Shown here: positions 63,136 through 64,000 of the stretch, in pieces
Layout: every line of letters begins with the position of its first letter
Numbering within the stretch: the first letter of the stretch is position 1
Assembly (NCBI RefSeq): GCF_003403075.1
Contig: NZ_CP031557.1
Span: 310,001 to 374,000 of the forward strand
Origin: Flavobacterium psychrotrophum
Lineage (GTDB): Bacteria; Bacteroidota; Bacteroidia; Flavobacteriales; Flavobacteriaceae
Direction of reading: 5' to 3'
DNA length: 64,000 nt
Translations under genes and position numbers: made by a program
Notes under the pieces: model-generated
Database searches by the model: none
Told to the model about the DNA's origin: nothing
The model's input: only the letters and a program-made list of their open reading frames with translations

Positions 63136-63825
63136 ATGAAAATTACCAATAAAAAAGCCGTTTTCTTTGACCTTGACCATACCTTATGGGATTTCGAGAA
63201 AAATTCCGCACTGGCCTTTGAGCACATACTTACACAAAATAATGTACAGGTAGATGTGGCACATTTTATTTCGCTGCACGTACCCATAAATGCAAATTAC
63301 TGGAAGCTGTACCGCGACGGGCTTGTTACTCAGCAACAGCTACGTTATGGCAGGCTTAAAGATGTATTTGATATACTGGAGTATAAGGTAGACGATGTGC
63401 TAATTAGCAAACTTTCTGAGGAGTATGTCGCAACCCTTCCGTTAAATAACCATCTGTATGATGGAGCACTCGAAATACTGGAATATCTTAAGCCAAAGTA
63501 CAGCCTGCACATAATTACCAATGGTTTTCATAACGTGCAGGAAGGCAAGCTGAAGAATAGCGGGCTTGAAGGTTATTTTCAGACTGTAACAAATAGTGAA
63601 AATGCGGGTTGTAAAAAGCCACATCCGGCTATTTTTGAATATGCGCTGGCAGCAGCTAATGCCCTGAAAGAAGACAGCATCATGATAGGCGACTGTATCG
63701 AAGCTGATGTACAGGGCGCGCTGGATTGTGGTATCGACGCTATATTTTTTGATGAACACCGTGCGGGAGCGCACGCTTCTATACCGCGGGTTAACCACCT
63801 GCTGGAACTTAAAAACCTGCTTTAA
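63136..63825 (+). CDS. yjjG: HAD-family pyrimidine nucleotidase, YjjG-like
   Basis: A 229-residue HAD hydrolase. Motif I FFDLDHTLWDF (D12, D14), motif II IITNGFH, motif III Lys in CKKPHPAIFEYAL and motif IV IGDCIEADVQGALDCG are all present, with a helical cap. The set fits YjjG, which removes phosphate from non-canonical pyrimidine nucleotides and so protects nucleotide pools. The ATG is 3 bases after the DUF3299-like gene, so it is likely in the same transcript. Confidence 0.88.
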   Translation: MKITNKKAVFFDLDHTLWDFEKNSALAFEHILTQNNVQVDVAHFISLHVPINANYWKLYRDGLVTQQQLRYGRLKDVFDILEYKVDDVLISKLSEEYVATLPLNNHLYDGALEILEYLKPKYSLHIITNGFHNVQEGKLKNSGLEGYFQTVTNSENAGCKKPHPAIFEYALAAANALKEDSIMIGDCIEADVQGALDCGIDAIFFDEHRAGAHASIPRVNHLLELKNLL

Positions 63826-63829
63826 TTAT

Positions 63830-64000
63830 ATGAAAAAGATCGTTTTGTTTTTTGCCCTGCTTTTTGCAGGGGCTGCATTCGCCCAGAGCGAAAATATTAA
63901 TAACTATAAGTATGTAATAATTCCTGAAAAGTTTGACTTCTTTAAGGAGGCAAATAAGTATAACCTTAACAACCTTACAAAAATGGCCTTAGAAAAGTAT
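63830..64000 (+). CDS. Secreted protein, 5-prime part
   Basis: The gene runs off the window; 57 codons are visible. It begins MKKIVLFFALLFAGAAFAQ, a clean signal peptide, and continues ENINNYKYVIIPEKFDFFKE, a pattern common in flavobacterial hypothetical proteins near this HAD gene. The ATG lies 4 bases after the YjjG stop, so it is probably in the same operon. Function unknown. Confidence 0.75.
   Translation, partial: MKKIVLFFALLFAGAAFAQSENINNYKYVIIPEKFDFFKEANKYNLNNLTKMALEKY

Noticed and set aside
1..64000. tRNA, rRNA, CRISPR or insertion-sequence genes
   Set aside because: I checked the gaps for cloverleaf words, spaced direct repeats and transposase-like frames and found none that I could defend.

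Overview
The window reads as chromosomal DNA from a member of the Flavobacteriaceae (Bacteroidota), most likely Flavobacterium or a close relative. The evidence is a PorV-like type IX secretion (T9SS) barrel next to cdd and the pyruvate dehydrogenase genes, two secreted proteins with T9SS sorting domains (one CHU_C/type B, one type A), large TonB-dependent receptors, and many genes preceded by the Bacteroidota -7 element TAnnTTTG rather than a sigma70 box. Shine-Dalgarno sequences are weak, several starts are TTG or GTG, and genes are tightly packed. I found no rRNA, tRNA, CRISPR array, prophage or insertion sequence.

Layout. 1-3.7 kb: end of porV, cdd, pdhA and a two-lipoyl-domain E2. 3.8-6.7 kb: an AlkB-like oxygenase, then an overlapping M28 peptidase / SDR / SprT-like operon. 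6.9-11.2 kb: a giant gliding-motility-type surface protein gene broken by one missing G. 11.2-16.4 kb: MlaF/MlaE lipid-transport genes and a polysaccharide set (two divergent GT2 enzymes and a flippase). 16.4-22.7 kb: a KAS III enzyme, a group III truncated haemoglobin with a striking palindrome upstream, a lipoprotein, gcvP and a UbiA-like protein. 22.7-29.1 kb: a TonB receptor, then a GbsR/MarR-regulated row of membrane and redox genes. 29.1-36.0 kb: an M3 peptidase downstream of a ParE-type toxin-antitoxin pair, SseB, purK-purE and a GH130 enzyme. 36.3-44.8 kb: an MFS transporter, a DAACS symporter, a helical protein, a T9SS cargo protein, a second TonB receptor and a PQQ-type sugar dehydrogenase lipoprotein. 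45-49.5 kb: hpt, adk, a CNNM/hemolysin protein, a secreted protein and obgE. 49.8-56 kb: a macro-domain protein, mpl, a GH43 arabinanase, a lipoprotein, a DUF1287 protein and radC. 56.1-60.1 kb: an AraC regulator with alcohol dehydrogenase, aldo/keto reductase and NAD(P)-binding genes. 60.3-64 kb: an ABC transporter with a His-rich permease loop and a DUF3299-like partner, YjjG, and a truncated secreted protein.

Most of the window is ordinary core genome. The parts worth a second look are regulatory. The same 10-base arm occurs in front of gbsR and in front of the membrane/redox genes that follow it. A 16-bp-arm palindrome lies between the truncated haemoglobin and a lipoprotein. Two 15-base direct repeats with 21-bp spacing sit in front of the aldo/keto reductase. 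The GbsR-linked row of small membrane proteins, a DCC-type thiol domain and a TIGR01777 epimerase is the best candidate for an undescribed system. The intergenic spaces also carry several families of short dispersed repeats. All functional calls are from reading the sequence; no database search was run.
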